The notes: a model not told the origin generated them from the letters alone. DNA of 64,000 bases from Mucidula mucida (GCA_015501055.1 JADNYV010000069.1:62001-126000), one strand, 5' to 3'; numbered from the stretch's first letter, positions 45,353 to 56,682 are shown. Numbers and translations: made by a program.

Positions 45353-46431
45353 TGAGAACAGTTTGCGACCCAAAGTAGTGGTGGTTTCAATTCGCTTGCT
45401 TTCGTTCCTTGCTGTAACAAAGTGTTCTCCGGTATCCGAGTTATTGACGAAGAGCTTATCATGAAGAATGCGAACGCACCTGAGGCGTTCAATAGTGTCA
45501 CTTTTTACGCCACACAGATGACGAAGGCTGACCTCTAGCCCCATGCGCGCCGCGAAGTTGCAGCATAAAAACGTCCGACATGACGTGGAAATCATCACAA
45601 GCAATCAGTATGTTCAATTGACGGAAGGATATAGTATATTCAGCATGATTTGTGCCATGCTGAACCTAGCTAGAAACGGACGACTCTGTTAGACGACCTG
45701 GAGCAGTGCGGGCGGTTTATCACTGAATGCCATTGATACGGAAAAAGAGCCCAACCACATTGTTCGATGTGCGACCTATTAATTTGCTTCAATGCTTTCG
45801 TTCCTCGGCGCTGTTAAAAAGTGTTCTCTGGCATCCGAGTTATTGGCGAAGACCTGAGGAAGGATAAGGCAGAAAACGATCAATGTCATTGCAAGTCATA
45901 GTAAACCTACGTTCAATAGAGTGTCACTTTTCTGCGCCACACAGATGACGAATATCAAATGAGGTAGTCTTCACTGAACTCCGGCTCAAAGCGCGCCCAG
46001 TAGAGAAACGTCCCGCGCGGTTTGAAAAGCATCACAAATCAAGCAATTAGTATGTTCGATTGAAGGAAGGGTAGTGCATGCAAAGAGATTAGAGCCATGC
46101 CGACCAGCTAGCGTTATCATGCAATACGTAGAACAATGAAGTAGGATGAAGATAGAATAAAGGCCAAGGCCCTCTTTCAAAGGCAGCATCAATGATACCG
46201 GTTCATCCAGCTTGATGGCAAGAAACTCCTCCTCTGTCACGTACTCCACACGTGACACAAATATGCACCTTTCGTCTTTCGAGGAACATCTTCAAGTAGC
46301 TACCGCTGTCCTTAAGCGCGACTAGAAGCCTCTACAGCGGTGTGGGACTTCACGCGCTCTCAGTCTGTTCGTCCGTCATCCAGCTCCCTTGAAAGTCACG
46401 AACGGCTTTGAAAGGCGAGCTACATTAGCTA
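45353..46431 (-). repeat. Segmental duplication S1, copy 2 (inverted)
   Basis: Reverse complement of 18343-19665 without the 244-bp transposon. It begins exactly where the K3/K5 duplication ends (45352) and stops about where the block shared with 32408-32700 begins, so three duplicated pieces are joined here. Confidence 0.85.
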
Positions 46432-46629
46432 TCTGGATATTGTGTACCATTACGCGGATCTACTTGGCTTTCTGTTTGCAGCGAACGATGGATTTTAGGC
46501 GCCCAAAAAAGGGAACATTTGCATCTGGTCACGTTTCCGTCCTCATAACTTTACCATCCAGCTTGTTCCCTCCCACACATCCTTCTGTAACTAACGACAA
46601 CCTCTCTTATCCTCACATCCTTTCGAACA

Positions 46630-47318
46630 ATGTCTGCGCTGAAGGAAAACCGAGGCGTTGTTCTTAACCTCCCCAAGCACCATCCACGCAAGCTTGTCCG
46701 CGAAGAGTGCGTATTCATTCTCCAATATCCTTGAACTCTTCCCCTAATAAACTTACAGGACAACGATACTCAGCGCGCCCAAGACGAAGCCTCTCCTTCG
46801 TATACCTCTCAAGAGGAAACGTACCGCGAACGAGGACCAAGACTCCGACGAAATAGATAGGTACGTCGCCCTGTATGGCATTCCTTGCATTCCATTAACG
46901 AAATATCCCAGCTCTTCCCCGCTTCGAAAATCCATCCAACTAGCACCTGCCTTTGACGAGACAGACTCCGATAGATCCTCCCAGTCTGAAGACGAAACCC
47001 CAAAAGCCCCTTTCCACCTCCCCCCACCCAAATACTTTGCCGCCACACCCAAAAAAACCATTCCCCCGCACAGTCGGCAACGTCAAATTCCCACACGACT
47101 TCACCGCACCCTTCAACCAACCCCACTTCACCTCTGACAAACGCAAGCTACACTCGCGCTGCAACATCACCATCGACCTCACATTCAAACGCATACCCAC
47201 CCTCCGCGAAATTGCCGCACGGTGGCGGGTCCCACCCGAATTGATGATGGGGTGGGAGGTGCGGAAGAGGTGGAGGGCGAGGAGTGAATTACATTTCCAC
47301 GACTACTGTAATAAATGA
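46630..47318 (+). CDS. Unknown protein, 3 exons, frameshift at an A7 run
   Basis: Exons 46630-46706, 46759-46860 and 46912-47318, introns 52 and 51 bp. The protein starts M-S-A-L-K-E-N-R-G-V-V-L-N-L-P, is basic (P-L-K-R-K-R-T-A-N-E-D) and then Ser/Asp-rich. Past K-Y-F-A-A-T-P-K-K the frame must change at A7 (47051-47057). With the run read as six, it continues as G-N-V-K-F-P-H-D-F-T-A-P-F and I-P-T-L-R-E-I-A-A-R-W-R-V to the stop at 47318. The strongly protein-like downstream part argues that the frame was intact recently. No domain recognised. Its promoter and first codons are shared with the fragment at 32408-32700. Confidence 0.6.
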
Positions 47319-48219
47319 ATGAATTGAACTGTACATCGCCCGCCACCCGCTCCAGAGTTCGCTGAATTACGCAGTTCAGCGCCGAGCGGCCTTGGTACTT
47401 AGTGTTGTGTAAGTAAACATGGAGTCCTGCAATTGAGGTTGTAACCTCAGGCGTGAGAGAGCGCTTTCAGCCCGGAATGACACGGACTCACGATATCTGT
47501 TGCTCTTGACCCTCATGTTGTATATTATATGCCCAATGTTTGGACGAATGCATGACCTGCTTTTACTGTTGGACAGCGCACTTTGCGTCGACTTACCTTT
47601 CACCAATACAGGCTCGTTCAAGTATCTCGAGACATTTATCTCGACACTTGTGCGTAAATGTAAGCCTCTTAGTATCGCGTGGTCTTATGACTACTGACAT
47701 CTCTGTAGCCCCTGTGTGCTTTAGCTGCCGTCGACAGCCATCATGAATTCAACCTTTCGCCAGCTTCTGTTTCTCTTGGATGACGACCAAAAGCAATGAT
47801 CTTGGTGCGTCTCCCATTGTACATTTCGTGAGAGACAGCCACAAGAAACAACAAACATGTTTCAGGTCGTATGGGACCGTATCTTAGAACCACGATATGA
47901 ATTGGCCTCGTGGGGTTCTCCAGACCGTCATATACTTGCCACATGAACGTGTTCGTTCCTCATGCACGTCTCTCACATTACAGACATGGGTTGCCTCTTT
48001 TCGCATCTCTACGCCATTTATTCGGTTTTTGAAAGTTGTATAAAAGGTCGCACTCACGACCTCGTACAGCGCTCCGTCGCCGCTTCACGGGACCTGGGAA
48101 GTCATGCGCATACCTCTACGGAATGTGGGCAAGGGCAGGCAGACCTCGCGCATAGCAGTGCGACGTCCTTGACCGAGATATGCCATACATCTACTACTCC
48201 ATTTTCGTCTGCTAACAAT
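47319..48219. other. Intergenic
   Basis: About 0.9 kb with no supported exon, repeat or RNA gene. Confidence 0.4.
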
Positions 48220-49509
48220 ATGGACAGGCAGCGTCAAGGCATCCCGTCCCTCAACCACCCCAGAGGTCGGATGGGATCTCCATTCTTTCCAGTGACGAGA
48301 TCTATGAGCTCAAGCGACGGTGCGACAAGCAGAGCTCCCAATTGCAGGCGATCACTCAAGAGTTGGAGTTTTCTCAAACGGCGACTAGGAAACTGGCCGA
48401 TGAAAAAGAGAGCCTTCAAAGAGAACTGAACGAAAGCAAGAAGGCTGCGGAGACGAGCCAAGCAGAGGTAGCCATTCTTCGAAAGCACTTACAGCAAGAG
48501 TGTGCGCTTCGCGCAGACGACCGAACGTTGCTGGAAACCCGAACGCGGGAGCTGCAAGACGCGCAAGCATATCTCACGATGGTGGACACCGTTCCAACGG
48601 CAGAAATCGTCTCCATGGTTGAGGATCTGAATTCGGATATCTTCCAGACCGCAGCCACCATCGCAGACGGGTCGTTCTCGCGGGACTACGAGCTGCCAAC
48701 CACGATCATGGAACACGGGGAACATTGGCTTGGAATCAATTTAGCGCACCTGCTCTACAACGCGCGGCATAGAGACCCAGACTCCCGAAGCCTGATCATT
48801 CAAACCGTCATTCAAGCTGCGCTCGCGCGGACGTGTTTGGATGTCACACTTCTTTGGGACGCAGCGTTGAACGGCACGTCGTTGGATGATGCATACAAGA
48901 AGATTCGAGCCACATGTATGTTCCCTTTTTCATTGTCTCGACAGTCCGCAAGCGCTGATTCCATATCCAGCCTCTCAATCAGTCAGCGCAAGATGGCGCT
49001 TACTTACACGTGCGAATACTAAATATGTGGATCCTACCGTCGTTGAAAAGGCTGCGTTGGAGCGCATGGTCTATATCCTATCGATCGTCCTGAAAATTTC
49101 CGGGTGGGCGGGGGATGCCTCATTAGATTGGGACGTTTATTGTCACTTGGTGGAGACGCAGTGTCAGCTTGACCTTGAGCGGATCGCGAAGGACATAGTG
49201 ACCTTGGATAGGGCCATGGGAGAAGGACTCATGTCGATGGATGCGGAGCTTGTGATGATCGGAGGAGGTGCGGCGTTTGACGCCGGTTTCATGGGAAACG
49301 GCTTTGGTGATGATGATCGGGCCATTGAGAGCGGGGAAGGTGACAGAAGCGCGGCCATCGTTGGATGCACCTGTGATTTGGGGTTGCATATCAGGGTAGG
49401 TGAACGAGAAGGTGGAGGTGTACAAACTTCGCAGCTGCTGTTGAAGCCAAAGGTGGTGCTTTGGTCTGCACTTCTAGACACGCCTCAAACGGACATGGAG
49501 CATGCATGA
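48220..49509 (+). CDS. Coiled-coil protein of an Agaricomycete family, function unknown
   Basis: The main exon ends at 48915, a 55-bp intron follows (48916-48970), and exon 2 is 48971-49509. Past about 48,300 the frame gives a coiled coil (L-Q-A-I-T-Q-E-L-E-F-S-Q ... E-K-E-S-L-Q-R-E-L-N-E-S-K-K), then a helical domain (I-V-S-M-V-E-D-L-N-S-D-I-F-Q; S-V-S-A-R-W-R-L-L-T-R-A-N across the splice) and a tail with D-R-A-M-G-E-G-L-M-S-M-D and P-K-V-V-L-W-S-A-L-L. I know this layout from uncharacterised mushroom proteins. The ATG at 48220 (M-D-R-Q-R-Q-G) is in another frame, so either a first intron was missed or the 5' end is broken; the start is uncertain. Confidence 0.6.
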
Positions 49510-50106
49510 TTCGTTTGGTTGACGTCACGTTTTCACTAGCGGATGTACGACATAGATTAGCGGTTATTGAAAACGACCGACGTCGTTCTTCAGTTGGCTA
49601 ATGCACAAGACACTACTCGGACCCTGCTTTGTACATGCGTATGGAATGCAAGAAGGCAACTAGCCGGGTTGATTAACGAAGAGAAGAGGATACGAATGCC
49701 CAAGAAAAGAAGTATTCCTAGTGGCGCAATTAGCCGTTCCGCAGCTTACTCGCAACAGTGACAAGGTGACCCCTTGGGTGACCACATGGCTGGTATGCTG
49801 CCAGCTCCAAGAACATTAATGAATAGAGCGTGTGTATGATGCCGTTGTAGCGAAATTCCGTGAACGCGTACACCTCAAGATCCGGCGTACACGAAAATCT
49901 GTACATTGTCGGGAAATTGTTAAGACATTGAAACTGTCAAATCAAAATAAGTCGAAATGGAATTCCAAACTTCAGCGTATCCTTGCCACCTCGCTAGCTT
50001 CCCACTTCTTCCAACACGGCCGACAAAGTTGCCCCTCCTCCACGTCCCCCTTCCGATCGCAAACGGTTATGGATGGGGTGACTCATTAACATACACCGCC
50101 ACGGCG
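49510..50106. other. Intergenic
   Basis: Nothing recognised. It separates the coiled-coil gene from the BTB cluster; part may be unrecognisable 3' remains of the first BTB pseudogene. Confidence 0.35.
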
Positions 50107-50851
50107 TCATGCGAAACCTTGAGAGCTTGATTCCTCGACTCGAGACAATGTTCGTTTCCACATGTGCTTCTGCCAGTAAACTCCTGGCTGTGGAGCCACT
50201 TCCATCCTCGCGTCACCACCGCCGCAGTCGGCCAACATGAATCCGCGGGAGAAAGCTTGGGTGAGAGCAGGGCAAGGAATTAGGCACGCCATGTAGAACG
50301 CGCCGGGGATGTGCGGTGCGCGCGCCCCATTTGGATCTCAATCAGGCGTGGTTTTCCATGTCGGGGGGGGGGGGGGGGGGGGGGGGGGACATGGCTTTGA
50401 CGAGAGCGGTGTGCTCGCACGTGTAGATGAAGGAGAGGTGCTGGATAATACTGGCGCGGAGTGCAGGACAGAGACATGCGAAGAAGCCCTGATATGCGAG
50501 CGTAGGTCTGGGGTAAGCCAATTGGAAAGTAGCTGATACAAATGAGAGACGTGCGCCATCATGAAACCCACCAAGGCGTATAGAGATAATGCATAAAATG
50601 CCGTATATCATTCCGTGGTGTCATCGCACACCTTTCCTGTCTTTTTGTTTCCGGACGTGCCAAGACAAACATATCCGAAAAGAACTCGCAGTGGCGCGCG
50701 AGAACGCCTTGGTGAACGCAGAATCCTCTACCCTCTTGGCTGATCGAAATGATACTGCCATCCGCAAATCACGCTTGTAAGGCGTCTCATAATTCTCGAG
50801 GCGAGGACGTTTGACGGGACGGCCAATGTCCTCTGTCTGGGCTTCAGTCAT
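50107..50851 (-). pseudogene. BTB-domain gene, dead copy 1
   Basis: Aligns in pieces with the intact BTB protein at 51055-52131. It starts M-T-E-A-Q-T at 50851 (intact: M-T-E-A-A-S), followed by K-R-P-R-L (K-K-R-L-R). In another frame come F-A-D-G-S-I-I-S-I and G-R-G-F-C-V-H-Q-G-V-L-A-R-H-C-E-F-F-S-D, then L-R-A-S-I-I-Q-H-L-S-F-I-Y. At least two frame changes are needed. Where the intact gene continues past its L-E-L-I-Y block, this copy runs into the poly-C strand of the 26-base homopolymer at 50363-50388. Confidence 0.75.
50363..50388 (+). repeat. Homopolymer (G)26
   Basis: Twenty-six consecutive G on the plus strand, preceded by CCATGTC and followed by ACATGG, inside the BTB pseudogene. 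It would read as poly-Pro on the other strand. Confidence 0.9.
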
Positions 50852-51054
50852 CAGATGATCGTCGCGGTCACGTGAAAGGACTGCCTTGTCGTATTTCGGC
50901 GCTCTTATAGGAAGATCGAATGGGATGCTACATATATATCCTATCAATGATTACGATGGAGTACTAGTATCGAGAGTGGCTGTAAGAGTATAGACTATCT
51001 ACATAAGGAATGATACTACTAATACTAAATACACGCGAAAAGAAAAGAAAACAT

Positions 51055-52131
51055 TCACGCCAGTGTGACTGTAGAGTCCACTGGCTGCTCCAAGGAAAAG
51101 TAACTGGGAATCGCTGCCCAGACAGCTGCATAACCAGCTAGCTCGCTTGCTTTCCACTTTGTCCAGCACGCTGTGCAAACCTGTCCATCCTCTAGATCAT
51201 CCTCATCGGCGCACACACGCACGCCATTGTGAGGGGAGGGCAGCATAAAAAGAGCCTGGGCACTGGACCCCGCGCGCTGCAGCGTACTGCGAAGCGCCTC
51301 AGTCCTCGTACGCAGACACACCTCCTCGTCGCAGTTGCCGTCGCTCACGAACTCCTCGCTTTGCACCCAGCTCCATGCTGTCCCGATCACCTCTTCGATG
51401 AGCCGTGCGCGCCCGAGCAGTAGACGTCTCTCGTCGCCAGGTGGTAAAGCATGAAGGACCCTGGGCAGTACCGCGGTGCTCATAAGAGAAGCCATGTAGA
51501 AGGCGGTAGGAAGGATGCTAGGCACGTTGTTTTGGCGCGCGAGAATGATGGCCGTGAGAGCATGTGTATGGCGGTTCTGTATGGGGACGAGGTTTATGGC
51601 GGTGGGTAAAGACAGGTAGTCGTTGCGGTATATCAATTCTAGATGTCGAACGACAGCGCTGCGAAGAGGGTGGCAGAGGTACTTTGTTGACATGTGGAGT
51701 AATCCTGTTAGCATCGGGTAGGGAGTCGGAAGACCAACCTGAAAGTACCTAGCAGAAATATCAGGCAAATATCTATGGTTTATGTGAGAAATGACAGACC
51801 ATGGAGTGTAAAAGTAATGCATGAAGTGGCGTATATGATCACTCGGATCATCAAGACGCAACATCTGCACCTCGGAATCCCCGTTATTACCCTCCGCTGG
51901 GTGCGCCAAGTTGAACATATCCATGAAGAACTCGCAATTACGCGCAAGAACTCCTTGATGAACGCGGAAACCGCGACCGTCCTGACCAATCAAAACGATG
52001 TTGCCATCTGTAAACCAGAAATCGGCGTCCTGGGTAGTGTATGCCAATTCGCAGGAGCTATCTTGCCGTAGGCGCTTCTTTGGACGGGCTACGTCGCAAG
52101 GTGCGGGGGATACTGAGGCTGCTTCTGTCAT
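51055..52131 (-). CDS. BTB/POZ-domain protein, intact
   Basis: A single-exon frame of 358 residues from the ATG at 52131 (the frame is open a little further up, but no earlier ATG exists). The BTB domain spans about residues 30-150: D-A-D-F-W-F-T-D-G-N-I-V-L-I then G-F-R-V-H-Q-G-V-L-A-R-N-C-E-F-F, L-D-D-P-S-D-H-I-R-H-F-M-H-Y-F-Y, R-Y-F-Q-V-G and M-S-T-K-Y-L-C-H-P-L. The C-terminal half is helical and ends with a Cys motif (C-T-A-C-W-T-K-W). BTB domains dimerise and often act as cullin-3 adaptors; this mushroom type is a large family without known partners. It sits between two dead relatives, so it is the survivor of a local cluster. Confidence 0.85.
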   Translation of the reverse strand: MTEAASVSPAPCDVARPKKRLRQDSSCELAYTTQDADFWFTDGNIVLIGQDGRGFRVHQGVLARNCEFFMDMFNLAHPAEGNNGDSEVQMLRLDDPSDHIRHFMHYFYTPWSVISHINHRYLPDISARYFQVGLPTPYPMLTGLLHMSTKYLCHPLRSAVVRHLELIYRNDYLSLPTAINLVPIQNRHTHALTAIILARQNNVPSILPTAFYMASLMSTAVLPRVLHALPPGDERRLLLGRARLIEEVIGTAWSWVQSEEFVSDGNCDEEVCLRTRTEALRSTLQRAGSSAQALFMLPSPHNGVRVCADEDDLEDGQVCTACWTKWKASELAGYAAVWAAIPSYFSLEQPVDSTVTLA

Positions 52132-52216
52132 GAGATGATGGTTGAAAGCAAACTGCGGATGCAATACTTACGCGTCGCGATCACGGGTAGTCACGCGGTC
52201 GGCCTATGCCGAGCAA

Positions 52217-53170
52217 TCAAACACGTGTCGAATTGAGAACAAACATAAATTCATTTCGCTGGCCAAGGATCTCTAATCCAAAATACGACGGCAGCTCATT
52301 CCACACCTTCTCATACGACGCCTTCTCCGCTGTGATCCATTTCGTATAGCAAGATTCACAAATTCTAGACCTGACTTGCATACTCTCTTGAGGACATGGC
52401 TCCAAGAAGATACGGCAAGCGTTAGGCGCCGAAGAAAAAATGGACTGCATGGCCAATAGGTACACCAAACAAAACTTGGCGTTACTACAGGCCGGCACGA
52501 ATAGATAGTGGATAGATGGTTGATAACCGATCTGCGCAATGGATCGCAAAGGTATTCAACATATCGTAAAGGAACCGCAGGAAATGGGTGATACAGCACC
52601 TTGCAAAGCAATGTGCACTCTCCACAATTTGCTCCGCTCAGCATTTCTGCTCAGGCCCGGACGTGTAACCTAGTTACTGAAATGAATCTCATTCGAATCT
52701 TGTGTGTATGCTCACAGTTCTTGAAGGTGCAGCATACCGGAAGCTGGCAAGAGACCCTTGCTATAACATTCAACTTGTCTTAGGACTTCTAGAGTCGGTG
52801 TGGTCGCGTCAACGGTTTCGTTGTACATCGCGCGTAGAATTACTTCCTAATTGGGCTCAACCCTGAGCAGAATTCCCGAGCGGAGCAAAGTGTGGAGAGT
52901 GCACATTGCTTTGCAAGGTGCTGTATCCTCGCTGCTGTCCGATAAGGGGAGCAGCCGAATCGATGCTCCTTCCGTACTATCCCCCGATGTCTGTTGGGCG
53001 TGCGCCACCATGCCCCTGAAGTACTCGCAGTGTTTTTCCAGGAGGCTTAGATGGACGCGAAAGCCGGTCTTCTCCTCGGTGATCAAAACGATGCTTCAGG
53101 AAACTAGAACCTTTCGTCTTTGGTGGTGTAAGGCAGCACATCCGCAGGTTCTTCGCTGCGTCTGCGCTTG
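52217..53170 (-). pseudogene. BTB-domain gene, dead copy 2
   Basis: In order on the minus strand: T-T-K-D-E-R-F (intact gene T-T-Q-D-A-D-F), I-T-E-E-K-T-G-F-R-V-H-L-S-L-L-E-K-H-C-E-Y-F, L-P-L-S-D-S-S-E-D, then after a break V-E-Y-L-C-D-P-L-R-R-S-V-I-N-H-L-S-T-I-Y, and finally C-Y-T-K-W-I-T-A-E-K-A. Stops and frame changes interrupt it. The break after D-S-S-E-D coincides with a 336-bp segment bounded by 65-bp inverted repeats (52591-52926). Confidence 0.75.
52591..52926. repeat. 336-bp segment with 65-bp inverted ends inside BTB pseudogene
   Basis: 52591-52655 and 52862-52926 are reverse complements with about five mismatches; both ends read ATACAGCACCTTGCAAAGCA going inward. No clear target duplication was found. 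It could be an inserted fold-back element or a local inverted duplication of pseudogene sequence. Confidence 0.65.
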
Positions 53171-54098
53171 ATAGGACGCGGAGGACTTGCATCCAAGGCA
53201 CTTGGTTCCGAGTCGGTATAGATAGATGGTAGCGGCTAAGACCAGAGTCGGCCCGGTCCATGCTCCGCTGCAGCGGAAGTCTAGATAATGCCCGTAACTC
53301 AAGGTAAGTAGTTGGAAGGCAATCACAGCTGCAGTGATAGTGAGGAAAAGCCCTATGAAGGCTGGAGTGAATTGGACACCCAGCACGATAAAAGGCGAGA
53401 CACCTCGCATGAAAACACGGATTCACGGATTCTCATATCTAGTGGGAAAGGGCCTTTCCTTCGACACTAACGAGAATGCGGTGAATTGCTCACCAATCTA
53501 TAGTCGCTCGACGCCGGCTTTTTTGAGGGGACGAGGACAACGGCGCACTTGGGTGACAGGCGTCGCCTCGAATGTATGCACATTCATTATGTAGTGTGCA
53601 GCGCAAACGCCAGGTAAACCGATCTGTATGATACGCGTCCTTTGGGCGCCACAGTGTTAGGAGCTCCAGCCGACTTGCATAGAAAAGGCGAGGTAGGTAT
53701 CTTGCGCCACACTGTTACATTCATCTGTGAATCCTAGCGCAAAAGTAGAGACCTATATTGGATCTCCTGCCAATAAGAAACCTATCACACCTGATGGAAT
53801 AGGAAGCTGACCATACCGCATTGAGTGATGACCGGTGACCACTATTGAATTCAACTACGCGTCGTGGGCTACAATCAGACAAAGACCAATCGAACAATAC
53901 AAAGTCGGGAGCGACTGGAAATTTTGGAATACTGTCAAAGGCAGACCCACGTCAAGATCAAGAGCAGGGACACCGCCAACATGCGAAGATGGGGTGTGCG
54001 TCGAATAAATGGGGTAAGAGAAATTGCGAGCTCAGAAACGACATTGGATGCAGCAAGTGTTGAGATTCCTTGAAAGTTGAACAGAGGATGATGGTATT
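53171..54098. other. Intergenic, possible membrane-protein fragment
   Basis: On the minus strand at 53410-53200 a hydrophobic stretch (F-I-G-L-F-L-T-I-T-A-A-V-I-A-F-Q-L-L, then Y-G-H-Y) resembles the first helix of multi-pass membrane proteins common in mushrooms, but no start-to-stop model with introns holds. The rest shows nothing. Confidence 0.3.
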
Positions 54099-54783
54099 CT
54101 ATTTCTGTGATACTACGAAGCCCTTGCCCTTGTAGTCTTCCGAAGAGATACCTGGAATGACTGTTAGAGAGCCAACCAATAAGGCGAAGGGTATACGGAC
54201 CGGTAATGGGGTTCATCTTTTGGTCGAGGGCGCGCTGGTTCGATGCCTCCTGCCACTCCTTGTTGATGGTACGAGGTGCTTCCGGGGCTGTCGTGCGGTT
54301 AGTAGAAGTCGGGCAGAGGGAGGCAGAGACGACTTGCCCATAGCACGGACACCAAAGAAGAGGACGGCACTGACAGAGAGGGTGACGAGCACGCCGCCAA
54401 AGACCTTGAGGCCGTCGCCGGGTTTGCTCACAGGTGTACGCGCGCCGTGGGGACCAAAAGAAACGTAGTACGCTGCTCGTCGTCAATACGCCTGCCGCTG
54501 GTTAACGACCGCGACACGCACCAGCTTTCTTGTCGTCAATGGAAAGGTCCTTCCAGCTCTTCTGGTTGAGCACCTCGATCTGGGCGCGTACGCCGTCCTT
54601 TTCCTCTGCGGTAAGCTTCGTCCACATCGCCTCGACATTAGATAAAGGAACGGCTGCTGCTTTCGGTTTGCTGGGGGTCGTCGTTGCAGTGGAATACGAG
54701 CCGGCGACGTGCGACGGGCTCGCCGCCGTCGCGAGGCAGCGTATGGGCGCTCGATGGCGGGCGAGGCGGAGAGCAGACTGCAT
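54099..54783 (-). CDS. COX5: Cytochrome c oxidase subunit IV, mitochondrial, 4 exons
   Basis: Exons 54783-54522, 54472-54338, 54287-54201 and 54151-54099 give 178 residues. The N-terminus M-Q-S-A-L-R-L-A-R-H-R-A-P-I-R is a typical mitochondrial presequence. The mature part has W-T-K-L-T-A-E-E-K and the family block Y-Y-V-S-F-G-P-H-G-A-R-T-P-V-S then K-P-G-D-G, followed by one membrane helix (F-G-G-V-L-V-T-L-S-V-S-A-V-L-F-F-G-V). The C-terminal domain is T-I-N-K-E-W-Q-E-A-S-N-Q-R-A, K-M-N-P-I-T-G and G-K-G-F-V-V-S-Q-K. It is the homologue of mammalian COX IV and yeast Cox5, a nuclear-encoded subunit of respiratory complex IV in the inner membrane. Introns are 49, 50 and 49 bp; the second is GC-AG (ATGG|GCAAGT). 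Confidence 0.95.
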
Positions 54784-56682
54784 CGTCGAGATGGAAATGG
54801 TAGTTTTTGGGATTTGGCGTGAGGAATTTGTGCTGTCGGACTCCGGAGCGGAACGGGAATTTTGCTAGCCAATCAGGAAATCACATTTTCGCACCAATTC
54901 TATCCCTGCGTCTTCTAGACCACAGGGTCGGGGACTAATGCCTCAACGTCCAATAAACGGTTCTGGACCTACATGAGTATACTTCTATATCCAGATTGGC
55001 GTTCCACCGGAAAAGGTTTCATTCACGCGAAGAGCTTCCCCGCAGGCCTATCTGGGAAATCACAACATGTCGCGGCAATTTTGCGACTGACGTTTGACCC
55101 GGGAGGACGGCGGGACGGCGTCGGGATCACGCGCGGACGATCTAGACACGCCCAGATCAGTTCCTGAAACACGCACGCCACACTTGCTGGTCTAATGAGC
55201 TTCGCCTTTTATTCCTAATGCTTGCTTCGAGTCATGGATCTTCGACTTGATTCTCCAACAAATTCTACATGTCCTCTGCGCGCAACTGCAACACTCTGCC
55301 TGCATGGACTCGATCTCGATAATGCGTCCTGCTTGAATGGCGTGCAATATCCATGGACGTGCCTCCGTTGAGGGCAATACTTTTCATATCAGGCGAACGA
55401 GATAGATGACCGAACAAATGGCACATTCTCAACGTGCGTCTTCTCCCTCCCCATGTCTCTGATGCCCCACATGTTCGCGTGAGCGCGTTTCCTACCCCTT
55501 ATCTCAAGGTAGTGGCTGCATTCCAAATTGCAAGTATTAAAATCCGTGACGCACAGGCCAATGGAGCCGGGTTTAATCGCAGGTTAGAACTTTTGAATCT
55601 TATCATCTCAACAAGCCGCCGTCCCAACCCTAGCAAAAACCACAAATCATTATCAGTTGAGTGTGCACCGTTGAACGCCCTCCTCATGCCACGTCATGAT
55701 TCTAAAACTCCCTGATCGGCAATGTGCGCCACACTTGATGCTTTTCAGGAGGCATGTGGGTGTTAAATCTCATTCGGGAATTTCTTCATGCTAGCCGCGT
55801 CTTCCACACCAATTCCGGTTGAAGTCTTCCGCTGCTGCTTGTGTGGTTCAAGGCGTTGTCTTGACTGAATATACCGTAGTGCGTGGCGTAATAGTTTCAA
55901 CCATCAACCATTGAGAGCGGAAAAGTCGTTAAACTACGGGTATACAAACTGCGCGACGTGTCTTCCTTCCAACGGACCATCCGCAGCAGTGATAGTTAAG
56001 AGTCGGAGGTCAGGCGCGAGTGCTTTATTAGGGCACGCGACGAAGAGGTCGGCAAGTTCAGTCGTTATACCAGTCCCACGTAAGGAACATCCTTGTACGT
56101 GTTTTGAAATACTGAGAATGCAAAGTAAGTTTGAGGTTCTACTACCTTAAGAATATGAACGTAGTTAGGTAAAGCTTCGTAGATATATGCACATGCAAGG
56201 ACACCTTTAGATGGCTTGAACAAGCTTCTGGTCTATGTAGTTCTTGTAAAAGCCCAAACCTCAAGTAAGGTCTCACCGATCCGTAGGGCAGAGGCGGGTA
56301 CGCGACATTCAGCCGTAAAACCCTCTTCTTCCGAACCTCTTCTTCCATACCCTCAAATGGCATACCGCGACCGTCAAAACCTCTATACTTCAGCATGTCG
56401 ACGATAGATTCTTCGTCTACAACCTGCCACATATTGTGGGCTGTTGGGATGACACCGGTGGAGACTTTTGACTTGGGAGAACGAAAGCACGTAGGAATCG
56501 GGATACCAGCAAGATATAGCCAAGCGAACAGAGCTGCCAGTACATCTGCTGTGATGCATGACTGACTGCAAGAAATACATCGATGGAAAGTCTTTCATCA
56601 TCAGCGAGTGTCGCGAGGTGTTCGCGTGAATAGTGATCGAGTCCAGCATGAGATGTCTTTTTCAACTCTGTGATAAACCGAC
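54784..56682. other. Intergenic, 1.9 kb
   Basis: Starts with the COX5 promoter. Beyond that I find only short frames without domains or credible splicing. A gene on the minus strand around 56400-56650 cannot be excluded. Confidence 0.35.

Noticed and set aside
53096..53410. Membrane receptor gene
   Set aside because: Only one or two hydrophobic stretches can be read; no full multi-helix model with start, introns and stop could be built.
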